Shown here: positions 4,152 to 5,640 of the stretch, one piece after another
Position numbering within the stretch: the first letter of the stretch is position 1
Layout: the number at the start of each line of letters is the position of its first letter
DNA from: Bacillota bacterium
GTDB lineage: Bacteria > Bacillota > Clostridia > Lachnospirales > Lachnospiraceae
Reading direction: 5' to 3'
Length of the DNA: 5,640 nucleotides
Assembly (NCBI GenBank): GCA_023437885.1
Contig: JAEZFH010000392.1
Span: 1-5,640, forward strand
Translations under genes and position numbers: made by a program
The notes under the pieces: model-generated
Told to the model about the DNA's origin: nothing
Seen by the model: only the letters and a program-made list of their open reading frames with translations
Database searches by the model: none

Positions 4152-5588
4152 ATGGATATTATCTATGAGCTTTGCAAGCAATATACTGATCTGACCGATG
4201 ACGAAATCGGAAGCATCAGGATTATGTCGACCGTCCTTCAGTCTCTGGCCAATCTGGAAGATGCGGATGTGTTCATCGACTGCCCCGCAGATCACGGAGA
4301 TTCTGTGGTTGTCGCAGAGGCAAAGCCTTCCGGAGTGCCGTCCTCCTATAAGAACAGTGTTGTCGGTATGATGGCAAAGAAGGAGAATGAACCGGCAGTA
4401 GCCAGGACCGCCCGGCTTGGGGTTCCCACCAAGCACATGAAAGCGCTGACCCAGGAGAATACTTATGTAATCCAGTCGGTGGAGCCAATTAAGAACGGGG
4501 ATAAGGTGATCGGAACACTCATCCGGGAAAAGCGGATGGAGGAACAGTATACGATCGGTGACCGTCTCCAACTGTCGGAGCAGAGCTATAAGACCATAGC
4601 CAATGTGCTGACCCATATGGGGAATGAAAACAGCTGGCTGACAGAATGCATTGAAGAAGCATTGCTTATGGTGAATCAGGAGGGAGTGGTTACCTTCCGT
4701 AATTCCATAGCAAAGGATTTGTACCATAATCTTGGATATATTGAGGATGTGCTGGGACAGTCCTATGAGAATTTCTGCCTGATCAAATCCGACCAGGGCA
4801 AGGAAAAGCCTATGAACGGAAAACAGAAAAATATATTTACCGAGATAACGGTGGGCAAGTACACACTCAGTATCAGCAACATCTATCTGGGAAGGAACGA
4901 TGTGGAGTTTGCCGTAATCATCCGGGATATGACCTGGATGCGTGAGCAGGAGAAGGAGCTCATTCTCAAATCGGTGGCAATTAAGGAGATGCACCACCGG
5001 ATTAAGAATAATCTGCAGACAATTGCATCCCTGCTGCGTCTTCAAATCAGAAGGACGGAGAACGATGAGACAAAAATCGTACTGAAGGAGACGATGGACC
5101 GCATCCTCTCCATCTCCGTAACACACCAGCTGTTATCCCAGAGTGGTATCGATTATGTAAAAATCGGAGATGTCATATTGAATATCAAGAACAATGTGAC
5201 CCGGTATTTTTATCAGCCCCAGTACAATATCGAGGTTCTTCTGGAGGGCGATGATTTTGAGGTGGAATCGGAGATTGCAACCTCCGTAGCGTTGGTGATT
5301 AACGAATTGCTCCAGAATTCCCTGAAATATGCCTTTGCGAAGTGGGATACCGGAACGGTCAGGATTAATGTGACAAAGGGTTCCCTGTATTCCAGGATTA
5401 AGGTATCCGATAACGGGCGGGGCTTCGATGTGGAGAATGTCAAGCAGGAAGGATTGGGTTTGAAGATTGTCCAATCTTTGGTGGAGGATAAGCTTCACGG
5501 TAATTTGAAAGTGAAATCGGGTAAGCATGGTACAACGGTTACCTTTGATTTTTTGAATAAGACAATTGATATCGTCGGTGTGACGTAG
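4152..5588 (+). CDS. eutW: EutW, soluble ethanolamine-responsive sensor histidine kinase
   Basis: The protein has 478 residues with no membrane segments, so it is a cytosolic sensor. The N-terminal part (about 5-135) resembles the GAF-like histidine-kinase N-terminal domain found in EutW-type kinases. A PAS-like region follows (about 160-262, with LLMVNQEGVVTFRN and a closing FAVIIRDMTWMREQ). The phosphoacceptor helix is HisKA_2 type, KEMHHRIKNNLQT (278-290), with the acceptor at H281 or H282. The HATPase domain has the N box NELLQNSLKYAF (384-395), G1 DNGRG (420-424) and G2 EGLGLKIV (433-440). All catalytic boxes are intact. By analogy with Enterococcus it autophosphorylates in response to ethanolamine and passes phosphate to D57 of EutV. 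The ribosome binding site GGGAG (4136-4140) lies inside the end of eutV, eleven bases before the ATG, which supports coupled translation. Confidence 0.95.
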   Translation: MDIIYELCKQYTDLTDDEIGSIRIMSTVLQSLANLEDADVFIDCPADHGDSVVVAEAKPSGVPSSYKNSVVGMMAKKENEPAVARTARLGVPTKHMKALTQENTYVIQSVEPIKNGDKVIGTLIREKRMEEQYTIGDRLQLSEQSYKTIANVLTHMGNENSWLTECIEEALLMVNQEGVVTFRNSIAKDLYHNLGYIEDVLGQSYENFCLIKSDQGKEKPMNGKQKNIFTEITVGKYTLSISNIYLGRNDVEFAVIIRDMTWMREQEKELILKSVAIKEMHHRIKNNLQTIASLLRLQIRRTENDETKIVLKETMDRILSISVTHQLLSQSGIDYVKIGDVILNIKNNVTRYFYQPQYNIEVLLEGDDFEVESEIATSVALVINELLQNSLKYAFAKWDTGTVRINVTKGSLYSRIKVSDNGRGFDVENVKQEGLGLKIVQSLVEDKLHGNLKVKSGKHGTTVTFDFLNKTIDIVGVT

Positions 5589-5640
5589 CATCGGCGTAGG
5601 AACTGGAACGTTGAAGTCCGGAGCAGCAGTATTCCTGGGG
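5589..5640 (+). other. Sequence after eutW, possible start of a second leader (cut by window edge)
   Basis: These 52 bases hold no ATG and no U-tract terminator. Small pairings are possible: CTGGA (5604-5608) with TCCGG (5626-5630), five pairs with one U-G, and GGAG with TTCC nearer the end. In other Firmicutes eut loci a regulated leader often precedes eutA or another downstream gene, but too little is visible to claim one here. A TTG at 5620 opens a frame to the window edge, but the residues do not resemble the EutA or EutB N-terminus. Confidence 0.25.

Noticed and set aside
4098..5126. Reverse-strand open frame of 342 codons opposite eutW and the end of eutV
   Set aside because: It is the antisense shadow of an unmistakable EutW. 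Its product is rich in His, Leu and Ile without domain structure, and there is no promoter or ribosome binding site for it.
5620..5640. TTG at 5620 as the start of the next eut gene
   Set aside because: The seven visible codons (LKSGAAV) do not resemble the N-terminus of EutA, EutB or another eut protein I know, and the upstream purine stretch is weak.

Overview
The window looks like a chromosomal segment of an anaerobic, low-to-moderate GC Bacillota, most likely a Clostridia/Lachnospiraceae-type organism. This rests on strong Shine-Dalgarno sites, sigma-A-type promoters, a soluble clostridial/enterococcal-type chemoreceptor signalling domain, and an ethanolamine-utilisation locus that uses the EutV/EutW two-component antitermination pair rather than the AraC-type EutR of enteric bacteria. 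The taxonomic guess is inference from style and gene content, not from a search. All confident genes lie on the + strand.

Left part (1-2123): the 3' part of a methyl-accepting chemotaxis protein, cut by the window edge in its HAMP region, is followed after 142 bases by a 277-residue protein with the layout of a divergent class I SAM-dependent methyltransferase. That gene has its own extended -10 promoter and a good ribosome binding site. It ends at a long stem-loop and a clear intrinsic terminator (2093-2123), so this part is transcriptionally separate from what follows.

Middle (2124-2568): about 445 bases without a confident gene. They hold one possible 44-codon ORF (2156-2290), an AT-rich inverted repeat, two overlapping sigma-A-type promoters (2378-2406 and 2406-2434), and a structured leader RNA. 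The leader contains two small tandem hairpins with almost the same 7-base loop (GAYGKUA). The second overlaps the 5' arm of a strong 11-bp hairpin (2507-2532) just upstream of eutS. This is the architecture of an ANTAR-protein antitermination target, although the loops differ from the published hexaloop consensus.

Right part (2569-5588): the start of an ethanolamine-utilisation (eut) operon in the order eutS (microcompartment shell protein, TTG start), eutP (P-loop GTPase-like protein), eutV (receiver plus ANTAR response regulator) and eutW (soluble HisKA_2-type sensor kinase). EutW is expected to sense ethanolamine and phosphorylate EutV. EutV dimers would then bind the tandem hairpins in the leader, prevent the terminator from forming, and let transcription enter eutS and the downstream genes. 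The catalytic genes (eutA, eutB, eutC and others) are not in the window and presumably follow position 5640. The last 52 bases after eutW may be the beginning of another leader but are too short to assign.
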